The notes under the pieces: model-generated
The model's input: only the letters and a program-made list of their open reading frames with translations
Told to the model about the DNA's origin: nothing
Databases searched by the model: none
Source of the DNA: Enoplolaimus lenunculus
Lineage: Eukaryota > Nematoda > Enoplea > Enoplida > Thoracostomopsidae
Reading direction: 5' to 3'
Assembly (NCBI GenBank): GCA_030248215.1
Contig: JASANG010001901.1
Coordinates: forward strand, 1 to 64,000
DNA length: 64,000 nt
Made by a program: the position numbers and the translations under genes
Shown here: one piece after another, positions 1-10,921 of the stretch
Layout of the letters: the number at the start of each line of letters is the position of its first letter
How positions within the stretch are numbered: position 1 is the first letter of the stretch

Positions 1-39
1 TCCTGTTTGCATATGCACAGGCAGATTTATTTACGTAGG

Positions 40-120
40 TATATATAATATATACATATATACATATATATGTGTATATATGTATATATGTGTATTTATA
101 TTATATATACATATACATAT
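40..120. repeat. AT-rich TATA/CATA microsatellite
   Basis: Alternating TA and CATA/TGTA dinucleotide-type repeats run up to the start of the minisatellite. Simple sequence with no coding signal. Confidence 0.85.
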
Positions 121-945
121 ATCTGTCCCAACTGTCCCATTTGTCCCAACTGCCCCATCTGTCCCAAGTGTCCCATCTGTCCCAATTGTCCCATCTGTCC
201 CAACTGTCCCATTTGTCCCAACTGTCCTATTTGTCCCAACTGTCCCATTTCTCCCGCTGTCCCATCTGTCCCAAGTGTCCCAACTGTCCCATCTGTCCCG
301 CTGTCCCAACTGTCCCATCTGTCCCATCTGTCCCAACTGTCCCATCTATCCGTTGTCCCAACTGTCCCATCTGTCCTGCTGTCCCAACTGTCCCATCTGT
401 CCCAAGTGTCGCAAGTATCCCATCTGTCCCATCAGTCCCGCTGTCCCATCTGTCCCATCTGTCCCAACTGTCCCATGTGTCCTAAGTGTCCCATCTGTCC
501 CAACGGTCCCATCTGTCCCGCTGTCCCATCTGTTCCATCTGTCCTAAGTGTCCCATCTGTCCCAAGCGTCCCAAGTGTCCCATCTCCCGTCTGTCCCAAC
601 TGTCCAATCTGTCCCAACTGTCCCATCTAAGTATCCCATCTGTCCCATCTGTCCCATCTGTCCCAACTGTCCCATCTGGCCTAGTGTCCCATCTGTCCCG
701 TCTGTCACAACTGTCCCATCTGTCCCAACTGTCCCATCTGTCCCAAGCGTCCCAAGTGTCCCATCTCCCGTCTGTCCCAACTGTCCAATCTGTCCCGCTG
801 TCCCATCTGTCCCATCTGTCCCAACTGTCCCATCTGTCCCAACTGTCCCATCTGTCCCAACTGTCCCAAGTGTCCCATCTGTCCCAGCTGTCCCAACTGT
901 CCCATGTGTCCCACTGTCTCATCTTTCCCAACTGTCCCGCTGTCC
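121..945. repeat. 9-bp minisatellite (CTGTCCCAA/CTGTCCCAT units)
   Basis: About ninety imperfect copies of a 9-bp unit, alternating CTGTCCCAA and CTGTCCCAT/G, in places with shortened units such as CGCTGTCCC. The unit is a multiple of three and lacks stops in most frames, so long open frames occur on both strands (Cys-Pro repeats on plus, Gly-Gln or Trp-Asp repeats on minus). These are by-products of the repeat. No start context, splice sites or flanking coding sequence suggest translation. Confidence 0.9.
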
Positions 946-1046
946 CAATTATATTTTTGGAATGTACTCCTGGTACATTGCTGTCCCGGGAAAATGGGAC
1001 GGGTACTCCTGGTACATTTCTGTCCCGAGAAAATGGGACGGCCATT
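946..1046. repeat. Palindromic duplication next to the minisatellite
   Basis: A tandem pair of about 47 bp, each with TACTCCTGGTACATT followed by the imperfect palindrome GTCCCGGGAAAATGGGAC. It starts where the 9-bp array ends and shares its GTCCC core, so it may be the end of a transposon in which the minisatellite grew. Confidence 0.5.
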
Positions 1047-1911
1047 AGCATAACATTGGTCGGTGTTGCGATGAAATCCCTGTATACGGTTATTTCGCAA
1101 TTTTAAACCAGTTAAACCCCGCAAATGTAAATTTTCCAAGTAAAAAAATGCTGACTTTGTTTAATAATAAAGTTATTGCTACCAAACACTTCCTCAAAGT
1201 CGAATCCCATTTAGTTTATTCCTGTTTCAGAACTCTCAAACGCCTGATATTCAAAACAGTTAGAACACATTTGGGAAACCAAACCAACTTTGATTGGTGA
1301 ATGGGGGCGAGAGCAAATCAGGTTGTCACTGTAACATTATTGGTTGAATGCCTAATTTAGTTTCACAGCAACTGATTGGCTGACACTGGATACCAATTAT
1401 GGGTCATTCGCGTAATAATGCGTGTATAGTAATAAAGATATTGTCCATCCACCCTTTAGGACTTGTGTCAAAAAACGATGCTATAACCAGGGTTTGATGA
1501 CAACACACACAAAGTACTTATATATCCAGTCTTGTCCTGTTAATGTTTCAATGGAGTTAGGGTCATTACAGAGTTCCTAAGTACGGACTGCTCATAATAG
1601 GCATACTGTCACTGCAGCGTGTTTAGTGTTAAATAATTTTAAGTTTTTTGCGTATATATTCTGCTAAAATATCTATTCTAGATAAGAATTAGCGATTAGA
1701 CGGCATACTTGCAAAATGGGACAAATGCAGGTTTTAAGGATACGACTCAAATATGTACCTTGTATTTATTGGTGACCGCGAGTGCCAAACATTAAATGCA
1801 AGCAAAGTTGTATTAATTGGTTTGTTATTTTAACACAGCGAAAATTTGTTTACGTCTGCCAACCGTAAACAATCGCTTTCAAGTTGGTCATCAAATAAAA
1901 CGTAATATTGT
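1047..1911. other. No gene seen
   Basis: AT-rich sequence without a supported exon or a recognisable repeat. Open frames are short and show no splice-site pairs. Confidence 0.5.
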
Positions 1912-2104
1912 GACCCGTGTATAGAACAGGGCCAGAACGCAGTAGTATAACCAGATTCCTAAGTCTAAGCTTAACCTAAACGTAACGATGAGCTTATACC
2001 TATTAAGCCTAAGCCTAAGCCAAAAAGGTAGTCTAAAGCTTTAAGCTTGGTCTATCATTTAGTCCTGTAGGAAAAAGTTCCGGCCGTGTTCTATACATGG
2101 GCCA
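1912..2104. mobile_element. MITE-like element with CCTAAG-repeat interior
   Basis: About 190 bp bounded by inverted termini: CCGTGTATAGAACAGGG on the left and the complement of GGCCCATGTATAGAAC on the right. The interior carries short TAAGCCTAAGCC runs on one side. Related elements recur through the window (2.6, 31.1, 53.1, 55.1, 61.2 kb). Confidence 0.65.
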
Positions 2105-2106
2105 AG

Positions 2107-2150
2107 TTTGTTTGTTTGTTTGTTTGTTTGTTTGTTTGTTTGTTTGTTTG
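2107..2150. repeat. (TTTG)11 microsatellite
   Basis: Eleven perfect TTTG units. It lies immediately intronic to the predicted minus-strand donor at 2155, so on the transcript it would be CAAA-rich. Confidence 0.95.
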
Positions 2151-2155
2151 CTTAC

Positions 2156-3963
2156 CAAGCAAAAGAGCAACGAATATTGGCAATAAATGTACAATTCTAG
2201 TAAGTGTACTTGTTGCTCCAAAAAATAATATACCAATATCAGAAGCTGCGCAGGTGGCTGAAAATGTGTTGACAAAAAATATAAATCCTTTCAAGTACCA
2301 CAAATTTTAAGTACAAAGGTATATTTTAGTACTGAACATTTTCAAACTGTTCTTGCAGCCGTATCTTTCACTGTAAATACCCATGAGTTGATTAATAAAC
2401 TCAGTGGAAGAAATGGTTATTTCTGGCTATTTCTGAATTAATAACAGTAAACGTTAACTCACTCTGAGCTGATTTACTTCTGGGTTTGTAAATTAATTAA
2501 CTCAGAATGAGTTCAATCAATTCAGATTTCTGAGTTCTGAAATATCTAATTCAGAGCTCACACTTCTGAGTGTATTCAACTCATTCTGAGTTAAAATCAA
2601 CTCATTGATATTTACAGTTTGGTTTTCGGCCTATATAAAGATCAGGAGCGAAACGCTTTTTTTGTTTGACTAGAATAAAGTAAGCTTAAGCTTTAGACCA
2701 ATTTTTTGTTTGGCTTAGGCTTAGAAATATGCTCATTCTTACGCTTAGGCTTAGGCTTAGACTTAGGCTTAGGAATATGCTCAGAATACTGTTCGGCCCC
2801 TGTTCTGTCCATTGGCCTGGTTTTCTAAGCATTTTGTTATATAAGGGCAGGGATAATTCAAACAATTATGAATTTACCGTTGTTGAAATATATTTCAAAT
2901 TATCTTCAAAGGACACCGCTCGTACATCATTGCACAGTATATAACCTGAGGGTGCTTCCTACGTGGGTTTCGGCACATTTCATGATTGTGAACGGTCTCA
3001 AGTTATATTTGTTTCATTATTTTCATGACTCCGTGTGATCCTTTTATTTGTCGTGGCTGCATTTTCGTATATTTTATCAATGTAAGATTGCAAAAATTTT
3101 TTAAATATGTGTCTAAGGTCAGTCTGTTACAGTTAAAAATGAAAATTAGGCGTCCTGCCGTTTGAATTGTTCTTTGGCTACGAGTGTCACGATGTATTAT
3201 AAAGTTAGTGACAATGAACCGGATCCAAAACTGTCACTTTCAATTCAAGATACCTTATACAGAGTACAGCCGAAGGTCTGTTTGTGCCGGCTCCATAATT
3301 CCGGTAGAAAATCGACTTCCGGCTGTGGTTGAATTTGTGCCACAAGTTTGAGACAATTTTGGTAATGAAAATTTTTAATATTTTTACAATGGCGATTAAA
3401 ATTATGCGTTTCAGTAAATTTGAAGTTGGTGGTCATTTTGACAGGATAATTTACGCTTTTGCTATTAGATTTCAATAAATTGTAACGCTAACACTGTTTT
3501 AATACTGAATATTTCGTCACCCCTGAAGCATAAGTAACAGTATGGTTAAGAAATTGCTGGGGGTTGGTGAAAATGGGCCGGTGACGCCGGACTCTGCAAA
3601 TTCAGCTCCAAATGTACCGTCGAGTGCCAAATACCGTTGTGCTGCATTGACCAAAAAGAAAGTAACCTACCAGATATACCGAGCATTCCAAGAATTAACC
3701 CAACATCCCGATTTCCCAAGCTCAGCAGGCTGAAATCGCCGTAGGAACCTGATTTTACCGTTGCTTGATTAGCAACCAAAACCGACCAGATTGTGACTCC
3801 AAAAAGTATCAAGCAAAACGCCGCAAATGAAACCAACATTAAAATATTAGCATCCATATTTATGTATACTTTATCTGGTGTTAAATAGACATAGAAATCA
3901 AAACGACCAACAAATTGTAATAAGTTGCTTTCAAACGCATAGGTCGTTGGCATAGCGGTCACA
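2156..3963 (-). CDS. Partial tetraspan-repeat membrane protein gene, two exons
   Basis: Two minus-strand exons join in phase: 3963..3669 (acceptor TTTACAG, donor GTAGGT, exit phase 1) and 2257..2156 (acceptor TTTTCAG, donor GTAAGC). The first encodes a loop with VYLTPDKVYIN, a membrane segment (LMLVSFAAFCLILFGVTIW), a cytosolic stretch and then NRDVGLILGMLGIS, the start of another segment. The second continues this segment and adds LTRIVHLLPIFVALLL. The order (last helix of one four-helix module, then the first helix of the next beginning R-x-x-G-x-x-L-G) matches the large gene at 39-48.5 kb, so I infer a paralogue. Upstream and downstream exons were not found, so it may run off the window or be a fragment. 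Entry phase is 2. The first exon begins exactly at a MITE terminus. Confidence 0.55.
2369..2618. mobile_element. GAGTT-family palindromic MITE, copy 1
   Basis: About 250 bp with termini CACTGTAAAT...ATTTACAGT and an interior rich in GAGTTGATT and its complement. It is the same family as the copies at 3962 and 29986, with more divergent termini. Confidence 0.75.
2628..2817. mobile_element. MITE-like element with TTAGGC-type repeats
   Basis: Left end GCCTATATAAAGATCAGG, right end CCCCTGTTCTGTCCATTGGCC (imperfect inverted termini). The interior holds several GGCTTAGGCTTAG repeats. Same family as 1912-2104 in opposite orientation. Confidence 0.6.
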
Positions 3964-4214
3964 CTGTAAATTCCAGTGAGTTGATTTTAACTCCAGAATG
4001 AGTCGAAACACTCAGTCTGAGTTAGAACTATCAGAACTCACAATTCTGAATTGATTCAACTCATTCTGATTTAATTAAGCAACTCACCCGGAGTCAACTC
4101 AACTCACAGTCAGAATCAAATCAATTCAGAGTGAGTTAAAGTTTACTGTTATAAAGTCAGAAATAACTAACTTTCCGTCTGAGCTGATAAATTAACTCAT
4201 TGGGATTTACAGTG
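3962..4214. mobile_element. GAGTT-family palindromic MITE, copy 2
   Basis: Termini CACTGTAAATTCC and GGGATTTACAGTG bound a 253-bp element rich in inverted GAGTTGATT/AATCAACTC motifs. Read on the minus strand its low-coordinate end is GGAATTTACAG followed by TG, which is the predicted acceptor of the exon at 3963..3669. The element therefore appears to supply this splice site. Confidence 0.8.
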
Positions 4215-4320
4215 CAAGCGCTTAGTTGTAATTTTTGTCCACGTGTCTTGAGGAACTCGTTCTGTTGGCAACGCAAGAAACCCGTTTTTGCTAAATTCCG
4301 CCTATGCCTCGGATGTTTAA

Positions 4321-4561
4321 CTCCTTCAGCGCAGTGTATATACGTATAAATAATATATATCGCACCGTGTTTAACAATTGTAACACGCATGCATAATACT
4401 AAATCACCACAAGACGTGAGAGCCCCCTCGGGATCGAGCGTCAAGCTCCTATAGCTGAGTGGTGATGGTATACGCCTCCCACTCCAGTCACTGGAGTTCG
4501 AATCCTAGCATAAAAGTAGGTCTCAGGGGAAATACAAAATATTCATGTGAGAAAGGGTTAA
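4321..4561 (+). mobile_element. tRNA-Gly-like SINE/MITE hybrid, copy 1
   Basis: Contains an A-box-like TAGCTGAGTGG and a B-box-like GAGTTCGAATCC with CGCCTCCCAC between them, resembling the anticodon arm of tRNA-Gly(CCC). It ends with the shared tail ATGTGAGAAAGGGTTAA. Other copies at 40.5, 42.9 and 43.0 kb. The left terminus is degraded here. It would not fold as a proper tRNA gene. Confidence 0.65.
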
Positions 4562-4772
4562 TATATACCAGATTTTTTTATTAAGAAAAAATTTAATTTT
4601 TAACCATGTTTTTTTAATTTAACTGGCTATATTTGGTTTTTGTTGTTTACGTCGGCTGTATACCGATTTCATTTTAAACATAAAGCATACACCCTTATGA
4701 CAAAATGAAAATTTTAAAATCGTTGACAAAGTAGCCGAGGTTGCAGCCGTGTGAAACTACTTAAACACTGAC

Positions 4773-4954
4773 GTTTCACACGTTTACACAAAGTGTATAT
4801 ATACTATTTGAACGCAGTCATACGTTTATTCAAGAAAATTAGACTATCATTTAATTTAATCGTACTAATTCTTTTGTAGAACAGTCTATATTGTTGAAAC
4901 CAGTGCTTATTTGCGCTGGACCGGTGCCCAAAATACGTATGTGGGGCGTTCCAG
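4773..4954. mobile_element. MITE-like element ending in GGGGCGTTCCAG
   Basis: The right end GTATGTGGGGCGTTCCAG matches the ends of elements at 21056-21249, 36303-36465 and 41541-41713 (inverted in the last two). The copies share a GTTTCACACG...AAAGTGTATA segment or an ACACGTGATTGTT segment inside. Confidence 0.5.
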
Positions 4955-5867
4955 TTTTAATTTATAGATTTAGTGCAAGTGGGTGAACAAAAACTGAACT
5001 CCTGCTGAGCTAAACATTAAGGGTTGCGCTTCATTTCAAAGATTTAAAATGCCAAAACGTTATTTTAAACTTTAAAAAACTCGCGTTATTATTATTTTTC
5101 GTGTACAGTAAATTTCCAAATCAAAAACAACAGTGGTCAAATTGACAAATTTTGACGAACTCAAATTTGTCAGTTGAAAACACAAATTTGAGTCGAATAT
5201 TTTTTAAAAACATTTCATTTCTATAAACCAAATTCATCGCTTTTACTTCAAACGTTAATTATTTCTATGTTATCAAATTAAAACACTGAGACTACTATTA
5301 ATATTTGCCGTATTCTTTACGTTGAATTTTACTTTGTCAAGCTATACAAATGGCCGACATATTTTCTTCCTTACCAAAAATAGAACCGTATCATGTTTTA
5401 GCCAGGCAGATCAACAAGTAAACAACAACAATTTTATGGGCAGGGGTACGGTAATGTGATTTGCAACCACCGAAAAGTCAGCTAAACAAAATTACTGCTT
5501 GTTAAAAGTGGGATAGTAAGTATTGGCCAAAAAATCAAAAATGTTTCTAACACCGGTGTAGCAATAAAAATTGTCTTGAGGGGGGCCGAAGAATTAGGCT
5601 AAATTGACATTTATGGACTCTAATTACGACTGTGAAACTCTATCGGCTTATACGTATTCTTATTAGCACAAAAAAGCCACACACCGAAAGGGCACAAACC
5701 ACAACAAACACGACAATAGGATCCTACGGACTCTTATTGATTGCAGGAAAGTTCCTTCCGACAAACTTGTGGGAATAACTCAGCCCACAGAAAAGCAAAG
5801 AAAGAAGAAAAAAACACAGAAAAAAACCACAACAAAACTCTTCTAGAGCCGCTCTAGTCTTCATGTA

Positions 5868-7223
5868 CTGTAGTGACCCGAATAAGATGGGGCCTGATAT
5901 TTACTTGGCCTCTCCAGAGGGTGCCCTCCTTCGTTATTCGGTTACGGACTGTTATTTATATTTAACCCGCGCTCCGCCACCCTTCGTTACTGATATATAT
6001 CTGGTACTGTCATTTATCCGTTGAATTAAACGTTCATTTGTCTTGTATAAAATAGCTTGAGCGATAATGCAAGGTTTATAGTTAGAAAGGTACTTTCAAA
6101 ATTTAAGTACGCTTTTTAAAGTTTCGAACTCAACTTTATTTGGGCTTGGAGTCATTTTTGCGCTGCAATTAGGGATTGACATTTATGGCTCTTATTATGT
6201 CTCTCACACGTTATAACGCGTGCGCTTCGCTCACACACCGTCCTACAATATAGTTAACTGCGCGGATTATACAACTTTTGCGTACAGTAGGTTTCGAATG
6301 TCTGGTATATATTTATAGTTTGCTTAAAAAATTACTATTTTTCGCAAAATTTGACGTTTCTTCATAATTTAGTTTTTTCTTGCAGATTTTAATTTCCGCC
6401 AAAATTCAAATTCCCACAATAATATGAATGTTCCCGCCAAAAATTGAATGTTCCCGTTAAAATTTAAATTTTCTCGCCAAAATTTGCATTTTCCGCCAAA
6501 ATCTAAATTCTCCCCGTTAAAATTTGAATTTTTCGCCAAGTTTGAATTTCCCGCCAAAATTTAAATTCTCTCGCTAAAATTTAAATTATTGACCCAAAAT
6601 TTGAATTTGCCGTCAAAATTTAAATTCCCCCGTTAAAATTTAAATATTCCTGCCAAAATTTGAATGTTCCCGCTAAAATTTAAATTTTTTGGCCAAAATT
6701 TGAATTTCCCTCCAAAATTCAAATTCTCCCGCCAAAATTTAAATTATCCCACCAAAATTTAAATTCTGCCACCAAAATTTGAACATCCAGTAAAACTTGA
6801 TTTTACCACAAAAAATTTGAATTTTCCGCCAAAATTTGAATTTCCCTTTAAAATTAAAATTCTCCCGCATAATACTTAAATTTTCTCTCGAAAATTGTTA
6901 TTTCCCGCCTAATTTTAAATCACCCTCACCGTTTCAATTTCCTGCAAAATTAAAATGTCCGCACACCACTGTTCGCGGATTATGAATGTGTCCGCTACAC
7001 CGTTGCCGAAAACGCCTAAATGTCCATCAATTTGTGTCGTAAGTGAGGCGACAAATATTGCTTTTCGTAAACGGTATGGACATGTATACTTTCTGTTTAA
7101 AACGGTAGGGTCGTTGCATGCGCGGAGCGCACGCATTATAACGTGTGAGCGACATTAGGGTATCGATTGGCACTCAAAATGGGACCCCGCTCTTATTACC
7201 CCACTCTTACTCGGGGCACTACA
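5868..7223. mobile_element. CTGTAGTGACC-family element enlarged by an internal tandem array
   Basis: Left terminus CTGTAGTGACCCGAATAAG with an upstream TA; right terminus CTTACTCGGGGCACTACA. Subterminal sequence matches the shorter copies at 7763, 56740 and 59508 (CGGTTACGGACTGTTATT, GGAGTCATTT.TGCG). At 1.36 kb it is about three times the usual length because it holds the tandem array at 6385-6950 plus a unique segment. Confidence 0.65.
6385..6950. repeat. AT-rich tandem array of CCGCCAAAATTTGAATT units
   Basis: About thirty diverged copies of a unit of 17-18 bp alternating GCCAAAATTTGAATT and GTTAAAATTTAAATT, separated by CCC or TCCC. Every unit carries the near-palindrome AAATTTGAATTT. 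It lies inside the enlarged element at 5868-7223. Confidence 0.85.
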
Positions 7224-7762
7224 TAATATATTGTTGTGTAAAACAGCGGCGCGCTACAGCGTCATTTTGTGTGTTTGATGACTGGTTTAGAGCACCTTTT
7301 TAATATGTATTAATTTCACGACACAAACGTGGGAGGAAACTTTTTCTGCAACAACCAAAAGTTTTGAATCAGTTTTGTGCTTTTTATCCCTCACAGGTGG
7401 AGGCTGCGGCTCCTTTGAACCTTCCGCATTTTGTATGAACACTAAGCGGGATGGAAATGTCGCCCTCAATCCCACTTTAGCTAATAAAGTAGTGTTGGAC
7501 TGTTTTGGTGTATGATAGAAATCGCTTAGCGTTGGGTTGTTTTAATTAAAATGTTCTGAGCTCATGGGTTCTGTGTCATTGGAAATTCAAATGTGCCCAT
7601 TACAGATTGCCAGATTTGCAATCTAGTCTTTTACTAATTAGCATCACAGCTTGGCGTCGTATCAAGAGCGGTCAGAATTTAAAATGACGCCCAATATGTA
7701 TTAACTTATCGACGCAACTTGGTATATATGTATATAGGTAGATTTTGTTTCTTGCAAAGCTA

Positions 7763-8069
7763 CTGTAGTGACCAGAATAGGAGGGGAGGAGGTAATAAGA
7801 GGGGTCTCCATTTTGAGTCACAATTAATAGGAGTCCGCAACTGTAAGATTCCATATAAGCGGATAGAGTCCCTAAACCCAAACTAGAGTCCATGAATGGC
7901 AATTAATCCTTAATTGTAACGCATAAATGACTCCAGGACCAAACTATTTGACTTGCAAACTTTAAAGTGTACTTAAATTTTGAAAGTACATTCCTAAACA
8001 AATAACAGTCCGTACCCTCTAGAGAGGCTAAATAAATGTCAGTCCTCCACTCTTATTCTGGTCACTACA
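7763..8069. mobile_element. CTGTAGTGACC-family MITE, complete copy
   Basis: Termini CTGTAGTGACCAGAATAG and CTATTCTGGTCACTACA type inverted repeats bound about 307 bp. The interior has the family motifs GGAGTCCG, AGAGTCC and ATAAATGTCAGT. Confidence 0.85.
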
Positions 8070-8399
8070 ATGTCAAGCTAAAACTGAAGATTTTTAATTT
8101 AGGAACGTTTTTTAAGAAATCAAAATTATAGATCTTCATAGAATGCAGTGTTAATGTGGTTCAATATTTTATAACTCAGATTTGAGAACAGTATTTTTTT
8201 CGTCAGTTCCAGCTACTTTATTGGTAAATTGCACGTGCTTGATATAAATTTATCGTAGATGATCTGTCTGGCCCATGTATAGATCAGGGGCTTCCACTTT
8301 TCCAGGGTGGAAAACTTACGACCAGGAGTGCATCGCAGCCACTCCTGTATGACGACCTGATTTTTCACTGATTGGTAGGAAAAATCGCGGGCATAGGTT

Positions 8400-9235
8400 T
8401 TGCTGTGGAAAAGTGGAAAATTCATAAGCCTGCATATTCCCTGGTTCGGTAGGGAAAATCTGCAGTATAAAGTTTGTTTGGAAAACGGGAAAAGTGGAAA
8501 ATTTAAAAGCTTACATTATTCCTGGGTTGGTAGGGAAAATTTGAAGCATAGGTTTTGGTTGGAAAACGGGAAAAGTGGAAAATTTAAACGCTTTGATTTT
8601 CCCTTGGTTGGTAGGGAAAATCTGTAGTGTAAAAGTTTGTTTGGAAAACGGGAAAAGTGGAAATTTTAAAAGCTTACATTATTCCTGGGTTGGTAGGGAA
8701 AATTTGAAGCATAGGTTTCGGTTGGAAAACGGGAAAAGTGGAAAATTTGAACGCCTTGATTTTTCCTTGGTTGGTAGGGAAAATCTGTAGTGTAAAAGTT
8801 TGTTTGGAAAACGGGAAAAGTGGAAAATTTAAACGCTTTGATTTTCCCTTGGTTGGTAGGGAAAATCTGTAGTGTAAAAGTTTGTTTGGAAAACGGGAAA
8901 AGTGGAAATTTTAAAAGCTTACATTATTCCTGGGTTGGTAGGGAAAATTTGAAGCATAGGTTTTGGTTGGAAAACGGGAAAAGTGGAAAATTTGAACGCC
9001 TAGATTTTCCCTTGGTTGGTAGGGAAAATCTGCAGCATAGGTTTTGGTTGGAAAACGGGAAAATTGGAAAATTTAAACGCCTAAATTTACCCTGGGTTGG
9101 TAGGAAAATTCTGAAGCATTGGTTTTGTTTTTAAAACGGGAAAAGTGGAAAATTTCTACGTCTAGATTTCCCCTTGGTTGGAAGGGAAAATATAAAGCAT
9201 AGGTTTTGTTTGGAAAATGGGAAAAGTAGAAAATT
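8400..9235. repeat. Left-arm tandem array, unit about 83 bp
   Basis: About ten units, each with GGAAAACGGGAAAAGTGG, a short variable stretch, and GGTTGGTAGGGAAAATCTG. A two-unit higher order is visible, with AGCTTACATTATTCC alternating with TTTGATTTTCCCTTGG. Confidence 0.9.
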
Positions 9236-9359
9236 CCAATGGCGACGCTTTGAGTGACGCCTTAAGGTTGTAAAAAAGTTTTAATTTGTTTTAAAGACGT
9301 TGTTGGCTATGGCCGGAAAGCCGAGGAAACATAAATATATCAAATTTGGTCGTCGCTGA

Positions 9360-10800
9360 CTTCCAACCCAAGGTAAATCTAGGCGTTTAAATTTTCCACT
9401 TTTCCCATTTTTCAACAAAAACTTATGCTTCATATTTTCCCTACCAACCTAAGGTGAATCTAGGCCTTTAAATTTTCCACTTTTCCCGTTTTCAACCAAA
9501 ACCTATGCTTCAGATTTTCTTTACCAAGCCAGGGTAAGTCTAGGCATTAAAATTTCCAACTTTTCCCGTTTTCCAACCAAAACCTATGCTTCAGATATTC
9601 CTCACCAACCCAGGGTAAATCTACGCATTGAAATTTTCCACTTTTCCCGTTTTCCAACCAAAACCTATGCTTCAAATTTTCCCTACCAACCGAAGGTAAA
9701 TCTAGGTCTTTAAATTTTCCACTTTTCCCATTTTCCAACCAAAACCTATGCTTCAGATTTTCCCTACCAACCGAAGGTAAATCTAGGCCTTTAAATTTTC
9801 CACTTTTCCCGTTTTCCAACCAAAACCTATGCTTCAGATTTTCCCTACCAACCTAAGGTAAATCTAGACCTTTAAATTTTCCACTTTTCCCGTTTTCCAA
9901 CCAAAACCTATGCTTCAGATTTTCCGTACCAACCTAAGGTAAATCTAGGCCTTTAAATTTTCCACTTTTCCCGTTTTCCAACCAAAACCTATGCTTCAGA
10001 TTTTCCCTACCAACCTAAGGTAAATCTAGGCCTTTAAATTTTCCACTTTTCCCATTTTTCAACCAAAACCTATGCTTAATATTTTCCCTACCAACCTAAG
10101 GTAAATCTAGGCCTTTAAATTTTCCACTTTTCCCGTTTTCCAACCAAAACCTATGCCCTACGCATGAATTTTCCACTTTTCCACTTTTCCCGTTTTCCAA
10201 CCATCGCTTTAGATTTCTCTTACTAACCAAGAAAGTATCTAGGCATTTCAATTTTCCACTTTTCCTGTTTTCCAACCAAAACCTATGCTTCAAATTTTCC
10301 CTACCAACCCAGGGTAAAAATCTAGGCATTAGAATTTTCCACTTTTCCCGTTTTCCAACCAAAACCTATGCTTCAGATTTTCCTACCAACCCAGCGTAAA
10401 AGGCTAGGCATTAAAATTTTCCACTTTTCCACTTTTCCAACCAAAACCTATGCCTTATGCTTGCATTTTCCACTTTTCCACTTTTCCCGCTTTTCAACCA
10501 AAACCTTTGCTTCAGATATTTCTTACTAACCAAGAAATTATCTAGGCATTTCAATTTTCCACTTTTCCCGTTTTCCAACCAAAACCTACGCTTCTGAATT
10601 TCCCTACCAACCCAAAGAAAAATCTAGGCGTTCCAATTTTCCACTTTTCCCGTTTTCCAACCAAAACCCATGCTTCAGATTTCCCTACCAACCCAGAGGA
10701 AAAATCTAGGCATTTGAATTTTCCACTTTTCCCGTTTTCCAACCAAAACCTATGCTTCAGATTCCCTACCAACCCAGGGTAAAATCTAGGCATTAAATTT
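9360..10800. repeat. Right-arm tandem array, same unit inverted
   Basis: About seventeen units in the reverse orientation (CCACTTTTCCCGTTTTCC, CCAACCAAAACCTATGCTTC). Units near the right end are shortened or rearranged. Together with the left arm it could fold into a very long hairpin. Confidence 0.9.
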
Positions 10801-10921
10801 TTTTAATTTTCCTACCAAATCAGCGGAAAATTTAGCCGTCATACAGGAGTGGCTGCGCTGCACTCCTGGTTATAAGTTTTCCCCCGTGGAAAACTGGAAG
10901 CCCCTGTGCTATACATTGGCC

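Larger units (their letters stand above)
8270..10921. mobile_element. 2.65-kb palindromic element with tandem-repeat arms
   Basis: Termini GGCCCATGTATAGATCAGGG and, inverted, CCCTGTGCTATACATTGGCC; subterminal GGGGCTTCCA(C/G)TTTTCC and CACTCCTG are also inverted. Between them two arms carry the same unit of about 83 bp in opposite orientation (8400-9235 and 9360-10800) around a unique centre (9240-9355). The design is that of a MITE whose inverted arms have expanded by tandem duplication. The long open frames in the arms repeat the unit and are not genes. Confidence 0.85.

Noticed and set aside
70-1139. Overlapping long open frames on both strands with Cys-Pro, Ser-His-Leu or Gly-Gln repeats
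   Set aside because: They are translations of a 9-bp stop-free minisatellite in every frame; no gene signals.
4445-4515. Functional tRNA gene
   Set aside because: A and B boxes are recognisable, but stems do not pair into a cloverleaf, and the sequence is a dispersed repeat.
7300-7480. Minus-strand open frame with RLVFIQNAEGSKEPQPPPVR
   Set aside because: Protein-like composition, but no partner exons and no recognised family; it lies between transposons. Left as unsupported.
8400-10793. Repeated open frames with ENGKSGKF motifs on both strands, and a CRISPR-like look of regular repeats and spacers
   Set aside because: They are translations of the 83-bp tandem unit. Spacers are themselves repeated, the arms are inverted, and the genome is eukaryotic.
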